From an uncultured Prevotellaceae bacterium (lineage in GTDB: Bacteria > Bacteroidota > Bacteroidia > Bacteroidales > Muribaculaceae): a stretch of DNA of 64,000 nt. Every line of letters starts with the position of its first letter. The stretch's first letter is position 1. Shown piece after piece: positions 33,684 through 43,178 of the stretch. A program made the position numbers and the translations under genes. The DNA lies in NCBI GenBank assembly GCA_900319525.1, contig ONOU01000003.1, positions 124,001 through 188,000 on the forward strand. The letters run 5' to 3'. The notes beneath the pieces are model-generated. The model worked only from the letters and a program-made list of their open reading frames with translations. It was not told the DNA's origin and searched no databases.

Positions 33684-35441
33684 ATGATAAGTAAATGGAA
33701 TTACTTACCTCTAACATCCGAAGAACGCATTGCCGAGGAGCAGCTGGCGGCTCAGTTCCCCAACTGCCCCGCAATCGCTCGGCTGTTGGTGCTCAGGGGC
33801 TTGAAGACCGCGGGCGATGTCCACGACTTCCTGTACCCATCGCTCCAGCAGCTGCACGATCCGTTCTTGCTCAAGAACATGGACAAGGCGGTGGCAAGGC
33901 TCAACCAGGCGTTAGGGGCCAAAGAGAAGATCATGGTGTATGGCGACTACGATGTGGATGGTACCACTGCCGTAGCGCTAGTGTATAAGTATCTTCAAAA
34001 CATTTACTCCGATCTGGTTTACTATATCCCGACACGTGATGACGACGGGTATGGTATTTCATTACAGAGCATCGACTATGCTGAGTCGATCGGAGTATCG
34101 TTGATTATTGTGCTCGATTGCGGTATCAAGGCGATTGAGGAGATTGCCTATGCTAAGCAGAAGGGTATCGACTTCATCGTGTGTGACCACCATGTCCCCG
34201 ATGATGTCTTGCCCGATGCGGCTGCGATCCTGAATCCCAAACTCGTTGACGACACCTACCCCTTCAAGGGCCTGTCGGGTTGTGGTGTGGGCTTCAAGTT
34301 CATGCAGGCTTTCTCTAAAAGCAATGGCTTGGGTTCGATGTACAACCTTGACGCCATGCTTGACCTTGTGGCTGTGAGCATCGCTGCCGATATCGTGCCC
34401 ATCACGGGCGAGAATCGTGTGATGATGTTTTACGGACTGCGTCGCTTGAACAATAATCCCAACGTGGGCCTGCGCAGTATCATCCGCACGTGTGGCCTGA
34501 ACCGTCGAGAGCTCACGATCAACGACATCATCTTCAAGATAGGGCCGCGCATCAATGCGTCGGGCCGCATGGAGTCGGGCCAGGAGTCTGTCGAGTTGCT
34601 GGTGAGCCGCAACATGCAGAGCGCGATGGAGATTTCCAAACGCATCGACCAGTATAACAGCAACCGCAAGGAACTGGATAGCCAAGTGACTGTCGAGGCC
34701 AATGAGATTATCGACCGGCACGCCCAAGTGCTTGATGGCAAGAAACCTATCGTGATCTATGACCGCAACTGGCACAAGGGTGTCATCGGCATCGTTGCCG
34801 CAAGGCTTGCCGAGCTTTACTTCCGTCCCTCGGTAGTGCTGACTTACTATGCCGACGGTATCGCAACGGGATCGTCACGCTCGGTGCGTGGTTTTGACGT
34901 CTATTCGGCAATCAAGTCGTGTCGTGACCTGCTTGAGACTTTCGGCGGACACACCAATGCAGTGGGCCTGTCGATTAAGGAGGAGAATATTCCTGAATTC
35001 AGGCGCCGCTTGACGGCCTACGTCGAGGAGCACATCCATGACGAGCAAGTGACGCCGGCGATGGATATTGATTGCGAAATCAAGCTTGGCGACATCAATG
35101 GTCCGCTATTGCGCTACCTGCGTCTGCTCAATCCCTATGGCCCGGGTAACAGCAAGCCTGTGTTTGTCACCCGCAAGGTCTATGACGCTGGTACGAGCAA
35201 GGTTGTGGGCAAGAAGAATGAGCACATCAAGCTTGACCTTGTCGATGAAGCCGGCAACAAGGTGACCAATGCTATCGCCTTTGGCATGGCAAGCTATTAC
35301 GATGCCCTCAAGGCTGGTAAGCCCATCGACATCTGTTACACGATCGAGGAGACCCGTCATCGCACGACGACCAATGTCCAACTCATGGTCAAGGCAATAA
35401 AACTCCACGACGATGCCGAGCCAGGCCGAGCCAATTCTTGA
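33684..35441 (+). CDS. recJ: Single-stranded-DNA-specific exonuclease RecJ
   Basis: A 585-residue 5'-3' exonuclease of the DHH family that works in recombination and mismatch repair. The first catalytic motif is YGDYDVDGTTAV (residues 86-97) and the second is DHH at 168-170. The DHHA1 part includes GGHTNAVGLSI (GGH motif), and the C-terminal OB-fold (residues about 455-570) shows LNPYGPGNSKPVF. The length is normal. The stop overlaps the recQ start by 29 bp, so recJ and recQ are coupled. The only promoter I see is the one 170 bp upstream, which would also give the structured leader or small RNA. Confidence 0.95.
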   Translation: MISKWNYLPLTSEERIAEEQLAAQFPNCPAIARLLVLRGLKTAGDVHDFLYPSLQQLHDPFLLKNMDKAVARLNQALGAKEKIMVYGDYDVDGTTAVALVYKYLQNIYSDLVYYIPTRDDDGYGISLQSIDYAESIGVSLIIVLDCGIKAIEEIAYAKQKGIDFIVCDHHVPDDVLPDAAAILNPKLVDDTYPFKGLSGCGVGFKFMQAFSKSNGLGSMYNLDAMLDLVAVSIAADIVPITGENRVMMFYGLRRLNNNPNVGLRSIIRTCGLNRRELTINDIIFKIGPRINASGRMESGQESVELLVSRNMQSAMEISKRIDQYNSNRKELDSQVTVEANEIIDRHAQVLDGKKPIVIYDRNWHKGVIGIVAARLAELYFRPSVVLTYYADGIATGSSRSVRGFDVYSAIKSCRDLLETFGGHTNAVGLSIKEENIPEFRRRLTAYVEEHIHDEQVTPAMDIDCEIKLGDINGPLLRYLRLLNPYGPGNSKPVFVTRKVYDAGTSKVVGKKNEHIKLDLVDEAGNKVTNAIAFGMASYYDALKAGKPIDICYTIEETRHRTTTNVQLMVKAIKLHDDAEPGRANS

Positions 35442-37323
35442 CATCCTCAAGAAGTACTGGAAGTATGACGCTTTCAGGCCGTTACAGCAAGATATCATCG
35501 AGTCGGTGCTCGATGGCCGTGACACGTTGGGCCTGATGCCCACAGGAGGCGGCAAGTCTATCACTTTTCAGGTTCCCACAATGGCCATCGACGGCATGGC
35601 CCTTGTCGTTACACCCATCATTTCGCTGATGAAAGACCAGGTGGATCGCCTGCGCGCCCTGCGCATCAAGGCGACCTACCTGTATGCGGGCTTGACGCGG
35701 GCCGAGGTGAACCGCACCTACGAGAAGTGCCTCTACGGCAATTGCAAGTTCCTCTACGTCTCACCCGAGCGCCTGCAGTCCCAATCATTCCTGGAGCGGT
35801 TGCGTCAGATGCCCGTTCGCCTCATTGTCGTTGACGAGGCTCACTGCATCTCGCAGTGGGGTTACGACTTCAGGCCGTCATTCCTGCGCATCGCCCAGGT
35901 GCGCAAGCTCTTCCCTAAAGCCCCTGTGCTGGCACTCACTGCTACCGCCACGCCTGTCGTGGTCGAGGACATCCAGCGTTGCCTGGGCTTCAAGGCACCA
36001 AACGTGTTCTCGATGAGTTTTGCGCGCAGCAATTTGTCCTATGTTGTGCGTCCCACCGAGGAGAAAGTCACTGAACTGGTGCATATCCTTCGCGCTGTGC
36101 CCGGTACGGCCATCGTGTATGTGCGTTCCCGCAAGCGCACCAAGCAGATCAGCGACGAACTCAACCGCATGGGCATCCATGCCGATTATTACCATGCGGG
36201 ACTCTATGTCGAGGAAAAAGAGGACAAGCAGAACAAGTGGACAGCCAACGAGTGCCGCGTGATGGTGGCGACCAACGCCTTCGGCATGGGTATCGACAAG
36301 CCCGATGTGCGGCTTGTGGTGCACGTTGATGTGCCCAACTCGCTGGAGGAGTATTATCAAGAGGCTGGACGGGCTGGCCGCGATGGTAAGCGGTCATGGG
36401 CCGTGTTGCTGGTCAAGCACACCGACCAGGCCACCCTGCACCGCCATATCACCGAGGCTTTCCCCGACAAGGACTTCATCCGCAGCGTCTATGAGCGCGT
36501 GGGCAATTTCTTGGGCGTGAGTCTGGGTGAGGGCTTTCAACAGATGTATGACTTCAACTTCAACCTGTTTTGCCGTACATTTGACCTGCCTGTGCTGCCC
36601 ACACACAATGCCTTGAAAATCCTTACTCAGGCCGGTTACATCGAGTTTGTTGAGGAAATTGAGACCCAGTCCCGCGTGATGATACACGCGCGCAAGGAGG
36701 AACTCTACGACCTGGATACCCAGACGCCTGGTGCCGATCAGGTCCTGCAAGCCATCCTGAGGCTTTACACGGGCCTGTTTGCCGATTATGTGTTCATCAA
36801 CGAGGACGTTATCGCATTCCGCACCGGTTTGGACCAGGAAACGATTTACAAGTCATTGCTTGAGCTCACGCGCAAGCGCATCCTGCACTATGTGCCCCGC
36901 AAGCGCACCCCATACATCATCTACACCACCTCTCGTGAAGAACCCAAGCATGTGCTCATTCCGCGGGCTGTCTATGAGGAGTTGCGCCAGCGCATGAGCG
37001 ACCGCATCGAGGCCATCATCAACTATGCCTATAGTGACAGTGGTTGCCGCGAGCGCATGCTGCGGGGCTACTTTGGCGAGACAACCGGTGATGACTGCGG
37101 CCATTGTGACCTGTGTATCGATCGCCGCAAGCGCACCGATCATGAGCCTGCCGACGTTCAGCAGGGTATCCTCTACATGGCTGGCCTGCGTCCCCGTCGC
37201 CTCGAAGAGTTCCTGGAAACCTTATCTTTCCCTCGTGACGAGATCATCGCCATGCTCTCATTCCTTGTCGATGAGGGTTTTGTAGAGCACCTCGATGACG
37301 ACACCTACCGCAAAATAAAGTGA
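35413..37323 (+). CDS. recQ: ATP-dependent DNA helicase RecQ
   Basis: A 636-residue 3'-5' helicase. Visible motifs: the Q-motif region (YDAFRPLQQDII), Walker A MPTGGGKS (residues 42-49), DEAH at 141-144, TATATP (motif III), and QEAGRAGRDG (motif VI). The RecQ zinc-binding part is shown by CRERMLRGYFGE...DDCGHCDLC. It ends in a short winged-helix-like tail (RRLEEFLETLSFPRDEIIAMLSFL) with no recognisable HRDC domain, a common shorter form. Its ATG lies 29 bp inside recJ. RecQ and RecJ jointly resect DNA in other bacteria, so the pairing is functional. Confidence 0.95.
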   Translation: MPSQAEPILDILKKYWKYDAFRPLQQDIIESVLDGRDTLGLMPTGGGKSITFQVPTMAIDGMALVVTPIISLMKDQVDRLRALRIKATYLYAGLTRAEVNRTYEKCLYGNCKFLYVSPERLQSQSFLERLRQMPVRLIVVDEAHCISQWGYDFRPSFLRIAQVRKLFPKAPVLALTATATPVVVEDIQRCLGFKAPNVFSMSFARSNLSYVVRPTEEKVTELVHILRAVPGTAIVYVRSRKRTKQISDELNRMGIHADYYHAGLYVEEKEDKQNKWTANECRVMVATNAFGMGIDKPDVRLVVHVDVPNSLEEYYQEAGRAGRDGKRSWAVLLVKHTDQATLHRHITEAFPDKDFIRSVYERVGNFLGVSLGEGFQQMYDFNFNLFCRTFDLPVLPTHNALKILTQAGYIEFVEEIETQSRVMIHARKEELYDLDTQTPGADQVLQAILRLYTGLFADYVFINEDVIAFRTGLDQETIYKSLLELTRKRILHYVPRKRTPYIIYTTSREEPKHVLIPRAVYEELRQRMSDRIEAIINYAYSDSGCRERMLRGYFGETTGDDCGHCDLCIDRRKRTDHEPADVQQGILYMAGLRPRRLEEFLETLSFPRDEIIAMLSFLVDEGFVEHLDDDTYRKIK

Positions 37324-37573
37324 GTTTGATAGGCCGGCCTTAGGCCGATTTAAAATAGGGAACGATAAAGCAGTTGGCCCTGAAAAGTTTTTAAATACGA
37401 ATTTCGCTAATGAAGCGAATTTCACGAAAACAATTAAACACTTCGCATCAAATTAGTCAAGTTCGTGTAATTGGCATTAGCCCCGCAGGGGGTTAGAGCC
37501 AACATCTATATCATCGCCTTAAAATATGATCCGGAATGATGACACACCCACAAACCCACGCAACATCAAGTAA
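37324..37573 (+). other. Intergenic region after recQ
   Basis: No gene recognised. A GGCC-rich palindrome (TAGGCCGGCCTTA near 37330) may end recQ transcription. Further on are related AATTCG-type words in both orientations (about 37398-37475) and a small CCCC-GCA-GGGG hairpin near 37480-37493. Confidence 0.35.
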
Positions 37574-37603
37574 AAAAGGCGATGCCATGAGGCACCGCCT
37601 TTT
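37574..37603 (-). terminator. Terminator of the secreted 733-residue protein gene
   Basis: AAAAGGCGATGCC (37574-37586) pairs with GGCACCGCCTTTT (37591-37603), one A-C mismatch, 4-nt loop, flanked by A and T tracts. It lies 23 bp after the minus-strand stop. Confidence 0.8.
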
Positions 37604-37626
37604 AATTTGATGTGGTTGTCAATCAA

Positions 37627-39828
37627 TTACTTGATCACCTTTACAGCGCTGTGGCTGCCATCGGTGTAGGTGGTTACAACGATGGTGATACCGTTGGCTT
37701 CCTTCATCTCCTGGCCCATGATGTTGTAGTAGCGAATGCCAGCGACAATCTTGTTGGCATTGTCGCTGTAGAGCTCCTCAACAGCACCAGTGCCGTTGGT
37801 CAGACGATAAACCGTGATGTTGCCGCCAGGATAGTACTGATAGACGGTTACACCATTCTCGTCAACCTCGGCGTTGAACCAGTCGGCCTGGAAGGCGTTG
37901 GCATTGCCGGTAACGGTCGAGGGCACCTCAACGATGGGCTCCTCGGCACCAGCCTCGGCAATAGCAAAGCCGTTCTGGTAGTCGGGCATGATGGGATAGA
38001 TGTAGTACTCCTTGCCTTCCCAGATGAAGGGGAAGATACCGTTTGCATGTCCCTTGCCGGGCAATACAATGGGAGTAGCAGTCAAGTTGTCGCCGTCAAA
38101 CATCAGCTTGCTGGGGTTGCCGCTACGGTAAGCATATACCAGAGCGTCCTCACCATTGATGTCCTTGAAGTAGTTGATCACGGTTGAGGTCTGGCCTACC
38201 AGGCCGTCACAAGCAGCCGTGTAGCACTCGTCAACGTTCACCTCACCACCGGTGATGGTCAGGATGGCAACGCCGTCGGTGAAGGGATCGCCATTAGCAT
38301 TGTTGGTGTTACCGCCAGTGAGATAGAGAGCACCGTCCTCCATGAGGTTGCCCTTGGCAAAGCCGATGAAGTCGCAACGACCCAGCAGGCCGCACTCCTC
38401 AGGAACAGTGTATTCCTTCACCTCATTGGTCTCGGGGTTGATCACCTTGATGGTGGCCTCGGTCCAAGCACCAGGGAAGGCAGCGTTGCTGACAACGATG
38501 TTGCCGGCCTCGTCGCGGGTCATACCGCAGTTGGCACCGCCAGGATAGGTCGTGTTGGTCAGGCCATTCTCACTAATTACCAGGATGTTCTGGTCGGCCT
38601 TGTTGTTGATGTAGACTTTGCCGTTCATGCCGAAGCCCTGACGAACGTCGCCAGTAGCCATGAATGAAGTCAGGTCAGCAATCTCCCAAACCTTCTCGAT
38701 CTTGTAACCCTCAGGCTCGGTGGGCTCAACCTTGTTAAATACCATGGTCTTGTTGTCGAGATTCACGGTGATGTCCCAAGTGCCGGCGGGAATCTTGAAG
38801 CTGTAAGTCGAGCCAAAGTTGCCCAGTCCAAGTTCAACGCCCACCAGGTCCTCGCCCAGGAGGAAACTCTCCTCGAGAGCGCCGATGCGGTAACCGGCAA
38901 TGCTTGACCACTCGTCGCTGTTTTCGCTCAGCTTGGTAGCAAACGAGAAGAAGCTGTAACCGATGCCGTCATTCTCATCGGGGTTCTCACCAGCAGTGGT
39001 GACCTCAGCAGTGAAGATGTTACCATCCTCGGTGTCCATCTTGAAACCTACATTAGAATTCCAGCCATTGCCGTTCACCTCACCCAGGATGTAGAGTTCA
39101 CCAGTGCGAGGATCGAAGCTGCCAGCCTTCTCGGCAGTAGCATTCACTTCCTTGGTATCGGGATTGAAAGTGAAGGTCACGTCATAGATGCCAGGCTCGT
39201 CAACGGTTACTACATAGTTCTCTGCGGGCCAAGCGTTACCCCAAGAGGCGTCGTGATTGGCCACAACCTTAAATGCCAACTCGCTAGCGGCAAGCTGGCA
39301 GCCAAACTTGGTCAGGCTGTAGGTGCCGTCGGCCTGCTTAATCAGGTCGTTGTCGGCATTGGTGGGATCCCACTCGGTGCCGAAGATAGCGGCAGGAGTG
39401 CCGGCCAATGTGAAGGATTCAAACACAATGGGAACTACATTACCCTCAATCTTAAATCTCTTGATTGCAGGGTTGAAAGTGAACACGTATTCGCTACCGG
39501 TTCCCGTGAACTTGTAGGACTTGTCACCACCATCGGGGGTCGCATACCATTGACCGACGCTCACCTCCTGGTCGCTGCCCGAGGGGCCAAAACGGTAATT
39601 GGCATTGAAAACGTCCCAGCTTGAATCCAAGCCACTGGCGAACACAAAATAAATTGTTCCGCTAATAGTGGCGCTGTAACTGTAGGTGCCGTCGCTATTG
39701 GCGTTCATCTCGACACCGTTTCCTGGATCCCAGTTACCAAAGGGATCACTTCCCACGATGTAGTATGCTGCCTGTGATGAGAAGGCAAGCATCATCGTCA
39801 TTGTAAGTAGAGTAAAGACTTTTTTCAT
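37627..39828 (-). CDS. Large secreted protein with carbohydrate-binding-like repeats and T9SS-like tail
   Basis: A 733-residue exported protein with a signal peptide (cleavage near SQA-AY). The N-terminal half has several beta-sandwich modules of SusE/SusF-like appearance (YYIVGSDPFGNWDPGNG; ELYILGEVNGNGWNSNVGF). The second half (about 375-690) is of beta-propeller-like character without a family I can name. The last 40 residues (GIRYYNIMGQEMKEANGI...YTDGSHSAVKVIK) resemble the type A sorting domain read by the type IX secretion system. A surface glycan-binding role is likely but not shown. It has its own full promoter and terminator. Confidence 0.7.
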   Translation of the reverse strand: MKKVFTLLTMTMMLAFSSQAAYYIVGSDPFGNWDPGNGVEMNANSDGTYSYSATISGTIYFVFASGLDSSWDVFNANYRFGPSGSDQEVSVGQWYATPDGGDKSYKFTGTGSEYVFTFNPAIKRFKIEGNVVPIVFESFTLAGTPAAIFGTEWDPTNADNDLIKQADGTYSLTKFGCQLAASELAFKVVANHDASWGNAWPAENYVVTVDEPGIYDVTFTFNPDTKEVNATAEKAGSFDPRTGELYILGEVNGNGWNSNVGFKMDTEDGNIFTAEVTTAGENPDENDGIGYSFFSFATKLSENSDEWSSIAGYRIGALEESFLLGEDLVGVELGLGNFGSTYSFKIPAGTWDITVNLDNKTMVFNKVEPTEPEGYKIEKVWEIADLTSFMATGDVRQGFGMNGKVYINNKADQNILVISENGLTNTTYPGGANCGMTRDEAGNIVVSNAAFPGAWTEATIKVINPETNEVKEYTVPEECGLLGRCDFIGFAKGNLMEDGALYLTGGNTNNANGDPFTDGVAILTITGGEVNVDECYTAACDGLVGQTSTVINYFKDINGEDALVYAYRSGNPSKLMFDGDNLTATPIVLPGKGHANGIFPFIWEGKEYYIYPIMPDYQNGFAIAEAGAEEPIVEVPSTVTGNANAFQADWFNAEVDENGVTVYQYYPGGNITVYRLTNGTGAVEELYSDNANKIVAGIRYYNIMGQEMKEANGITIVVTTYTDGSHSAVKVIK

Positions 39829-39891
39829 AAAAAATAAATGATTAATACTATAATGTTAATAACTACTATTCGTAAATCGATTTTAAACACG

Positions 39892-39922
39892 CAAAATTAA
39901 CAAGTTTGTTTGTAAATAACAA
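39892..39922 (-). promoter_or_regulatory. Promoter of the 733-residue secreted protein gene
   Basis: Minus strand: TTG (complement of 39920-39922), 20-bp spacer, TAATTTTG (complement of 39892-39899). The leader is about 60 nt. Confidence 0.7.
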
Positions 39923-40221
39923 GAGATTAGCCTAAATAATTGGCTTTTTTCACTGAATTTTTTGACAATTTCCCAATCCGTTACCGATAAGTGGGGAGTT
40001 AATCATGTTATGGTATTTGGGAAGTAGGCTCATCGTGTGAAATGTTGGGATTGCCTCTATAGTTGTTGACCTTGCAGTGTGCTCCACCAGGAAATTGCCG
40101 CATCGTAATTCCCTGGGGAGTTTTGCCGCCAGAACGGGGCTGAAAACCATAAGAAATGACCATTTATGAAGATTTCGTAAAAATATTCAAAATCCTAGTT
40201 CGCTTTTACGAAAATAAGTTG
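39923..40221 (+). other. Divergent intergenic region before korA
   Basis: No convincing gene. A 66-codon minus-strand frame at 39950-40150 lacks any recognisable feature. The stretch is AT-rich at both ends and more mixed in the middle. Confidence 0.4.
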
Positions 40222-40229
40222 TATTTTTG
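40222..40229 (+). promoter_or_regulatory. -7 box of korAB
   Basis: TATTTTTG fits TAnnTTTG, 58 bp before the korA ATG; the upstream TTG position reads TTC. Confidence 0.45.
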
Positions 40230-40287
40230 CCGCCGTTTTTAAGAGGCTAACAAAAACTAAAACTATTTCATTATTATTTAGTTAGAA

Positions 40288-42138
40288 ATGGCAGAAAAAG
40301 CAAAAGTCCAGTTTCGTCAGAGCATCGTCGTGCGCTTCTCGGGTGACAGCGGCGATGGTATGCAGTTGGCTGGCAACATTTTCTCAAACGTGAGTGCGGG
40401 CCTTGGTGACCGCATCTCTACTTTCCCCGACTATCCCGCCGAGGTGCGTGCCCCGCAGGGATCGCTAGGTGGTGTGTCAGGTTTTCAGGTACACATCGGC
40501 CATGGCGTGCACACGCCAGGCGATGAGTGCGATGTGCTGGTGGCCATGAACCCCGCGGCGCTCAAGCAGAACGCCCAGTTCCTGCGCAAGGGTGGTGCGG
40601 CCATCGTTGACATTGACACCTTTACCCAGGCAGGCCTTGACAAGGCCCTCTACACGACCTCCGACCCCTATGAGGAGTTAAACCTCAATGCCCAGGTCAT
40701 CGAGGCTCCCATTACCACGATGGTAAAGGAGGCGCTCAAGGACACTGGCATGGACCTGAAGGCACAACTCAAGTGCCGCAACATGTTTGCCCTGGGTCTC
40801 GTGTGCTGGCTTTTCAACCGTCCCATGGAAGCTCCATTGAAGTTCTTGAAGGCTAAGTTTGCCGACAAGCCCGAAGTGTATGCCGCCAACGAACTTGTCA
40901 TCAAGGGTGGCTATAACTACGGTCACAATATTCATGCCACGGTATCTACCTACCGTATCCAGAGCGATGATGTGCGTCCCGGTACCTATACCGACGTCAG
41001 CGGCAACAAGGCTACTGCTTGGGGTCTGATTAAGGCATCAGAGATGAGCGGGCGTCCCCTGTTCCTGGGTTCCTATCCCATTACTCCGGCTACCGACATC
41101 CTGCATGAGTTGGCTAAGCGCCGTGACTTGGGCGTGAAGGCCATCCAGATGGAGGACGAGATTGGTGGTATCTGCTCGGCAATCGGTGCTGCGTTTGCAG
41201 GACATCTCGCAGTGACCACGACTTCGGGTCCTGGTCTGGCTCTCAAGAGCGAGGCGCTTGGCCTTGCCGTGATGGCCGAGTTGCCCCTGGTGCTGGTCGA
41301 CGTGCAGCGCGGTGGCCCCTCAACGGGCTTGCCCACAAAGACCGAACAGACCGACTTGCAGCAAGCGCTGTATGGCCGCAGTGGTGAGAGCCCCCTCGTG
41401 GTGCTTGCCGCCGCATCGCCCACCGATTGCTTCAAGATGGCCTTCCAGGCTGCTCGCATCGCCATCGAGCACATGACTCCCGTCATCCTGTTGACCGATG
41501 CCTTTATCGCCAACGGTTCGTCGGCATGGCGCATCCCCGAGGAGGGCGAGTATCCCGTCATCAAGCCCAACTATGTACCCGAGGCTCTCAAGCCCACCTG
41601 GACCCCGTTCATGCGCAATGCGCTGGGCATCCGCTACTGGGCCATCCCGGGCACTCCTGGTCTGGAACACGTGGTAGGTGGTCTGGAGAAGGACTACAAC
41701 ATGGGCGTGCTCAGTAATGATCCCATCAACCATGCCCACATGGTTGAGACACGCCGCATGAAGATTGCCAATGTCGCCAACGACATTCCCGAGCTCAAGC
41801 TCAAGGGCGATCCCACGGCCGACACCATCATCCTGGGTTGGGGCAGTACCTATGGCCACATCCTGGATGCCGTTAACCGCTTGAACAATGAGGGCTTCAA
41901 GATCGCGATGACCCACATCCGCTACATCAACCCGCTGCCCAAGAACGCCGCCGAGCTGCTGAGCCGCTTCAAGACGGTGATTGTTGCCGAGTTGAACACT
42001 GGCCAACTGGCCAGCTACCTGCAGAGCAAGATTGCTAACCTGAACATCTGCCATATCAACAAGGTGCAGGGCCAGCCGTTCCTGGTTCAGGAAATTGTTG
42101 ACGGAGTTAAAAACATCATGATGGAGGAGGAATTGTAA
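40288..42138 (+). CDS. korA: 2-oxoacid:ferredoxin oxidoreductase, fused gamma/alpha subunit
   Basis: A 616-residue subunit. The N-terminal gamma domain (RFSGDSGDGMQLAGNIF, about 1-190) is fused to the alpha (pyrimidine-binding) domain with GSYPITPATDILHELA, GAAFAGHLAVTTTSGPG and QRGGPSTGLPTKTEQTD. With KorB it oxidatively decarboxylates a 2-oxoacid, most likely 2-oxoglutarate, to the acyl-CoA and reduces ferredoxin; this is the anaerobic replacement for the dehydrogenase complex. No separate ferredoxin subunit gene is next to it. The stop overlaps the korB start by one base (TAATG). Confidence 0.92.
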   Translation: MAEKAKVQFRQSIVVRFSGDSGDGMQLAGNIFSNVSAGLGDRISTFPDYPAEVRAPQGSLGGVSGFQVHIGHGVHTPGDECDVLVAMNPAALKQNAQFLRKGGAAIVDIDTFTQAGLDKALYTTSDPYEELNLNAQVIEAPITTMVKEALKDTGMDLKAQLKCRNMFALGLVCWLFNRPMEAPLKFLKAKFADKPEVYAANELVIKGGYNYGHNIHATVSTYRIQSDDVRPGTYTDVSGNKATAWGLIKASEMSGRPLFLGSYPITPATDILHELAKRRDLGVKAIQMEDEIGGICSAIGAAFAGHLAVTTTSGPGLALKSEALGLAVMAELPLVLVDVQRGGPSTGLPTKTEQTDLQQALYGRSGESPLVVLAAASPTDCFKMAFQAARIAIEHMTPVILLTDAFIANGSSAWRIPEEGEYPVIKPNYVPEALKPTWTPFMRNALGIRYWAIPGTPGLEHVVGGLEKDYNMGVLSNDPINHAHMVETRRMKIANVANDIPELKLKGDPTADTIILGWGSTYGHILDAVNRLNNEGFKIAMTHIRYINPLPKNAAELLSRFKTVIVAELNTGQLASYLQSKIANLNICHINKVQGQPFLVQEIVDGVKNIMMEEEL

Positions 42139-43169
42139 TGGAACAGAATACCAATAACCAAGAAATGGCTTATAAGCCACTGGATTACAAGAATAACCAG
42201 CCCATTCGCTGGTGCCCGGGCTGCGGTGACCATGCCGTACTCAATGTCTTGCTCAAGTCGATGGCCCAGTTGGGTATCCCTCCCGAGAAGACTGCGGTGA
42301 TTTCGGGTATCGGATGCAGCTCGCGTCTGCCTTATTACACCAAGACCTACGCCTTCCACACCATTCATGGTCGTGGTGGTGCTGTGGCAACCGGCTTCAA
42401 GACTGCTAACCCCGATATGACCGTTTGGCAGATATCGGGCGATGGTGACTGCCTTGCCATTGGTGGCAATCACTTTATCCATGAGGTGCGCCGCAACATC
42501 GACGTGAACCTGCTGTTGCTCAATAACCGCATCTATGGCTTGACCAAGGGTCAGTTCTCGCCCACGAGCGCGCGCGGTTTCAAGTCCAAGTCGTCGCCCT
42601 ATGGCACGGTCGAGGATCCGTTTGTGCCTGCCGAGTTGACCTTTGGCGCTCGCGGCACGTTCTTTGCCCGCAGCTTGGATGTGGAACTGAACATCAGTCA
42701 GGAAGTGATGATCGAGGCCGCCAAGCACAAGGGATGCTCGGTTGTTGAGATATTGCAGAACTGCATGATTTTTAACAATGGTATCCACAGTTACATTACT
42801 GACCGTGAGCACCGTGCCGACCGCACCATCCACCTCGTTCATGGCGAGAAGATGATCTTCGGCAAGGACAAGAATCGCGGCCTCGTGCAGGATGGCTTCG
42901 GCCTGAAGGCTGTGACCATCGGTGAGGATGGCTACACCATCGACGATGTGCTCGTGCATGATGCGCACTGCGAGAGCAACTTCCTGCATCAGATGCTCGC
43001 CAAGATGGATGGCACCGACCTGCCCGTTGCATTGGGCGTCATCCGTGCCGTCGAGGCTCCTACCTACGAGACCGCTGTTGCCGAGCAGGTAGAGCAAGCC
43101 AAGCAGATGCATGGCTTCACGTGCTTGCAGGATGTCATCATGGCTGGTGACACCTGGCAAGTCGAGTAA
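42138..43169 (+). CDS. korB: 2-oxoacid:ferredoxin oxidoreductase, beta subunit
   Basis: A 343-residue thiamine-diphosphate-binding subunit. RWCPGCGDHAVLN binds near the cofactor, and the TPP motif is GDGDCLAIGGNHFIHEVRRN with the Asn/Tyr that hold Mg2+ (LLNNRIYGLTKGQFSPTS). GIGCSSRLPYY is the conserved Cys block. The C-terminal domain is short, without an extra Fe-S cluster domain. It is translated by reinitiation from korA (TAATG overlap). The gene ends 9 bp from the stop of the convergent DUF445 gene with no room for a separate terminator. Confidence 0.93.
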   Translation: MEQNTNNQEMAYKPLDYKNNQPIRWCPGCGDHAVLNVLLKSMAQLGIPPEKTAVISGIGCSSRLPYYTKTYAFHTIHGRGGAVATGFKTANPDMTVWQISGDGDCLAIGGNHFIHEVRRNIDVNLLLLNNRIYGLTKGQFSPTSARGFKSKSSPYGTVEDPFVPAELTFGARGTFFARSLDVELNISQEVMIEAAKHKGCSVVEILQNCMIFNNGIHSYITDREHRADRTIHLVHGEKMIFGKDKNRGLVQDGFGLKAVTIGEDGYTIDDVLVHDAHCESNFLHQMLAKMDGTDLPVALGVIRAVEAPTYETAVAEQVEQAKQMHGFTCLQDVIMAGDTWQVE

Positions 43170-43178
43170 GTAAAGTGT

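Noticed and set aside
37324-37573. Insertion sequence or phage remnant
   Set aside because: No transposase or integrase fragment and no terminal inverted repeats with target duplication were found here or elsewhere in the window.
39950-40150. 66-codon minus-strand frame in the korA upstream region
   Set aside because: No signal, domain or promoter; it overlaps the region expected to hold korA control signals.
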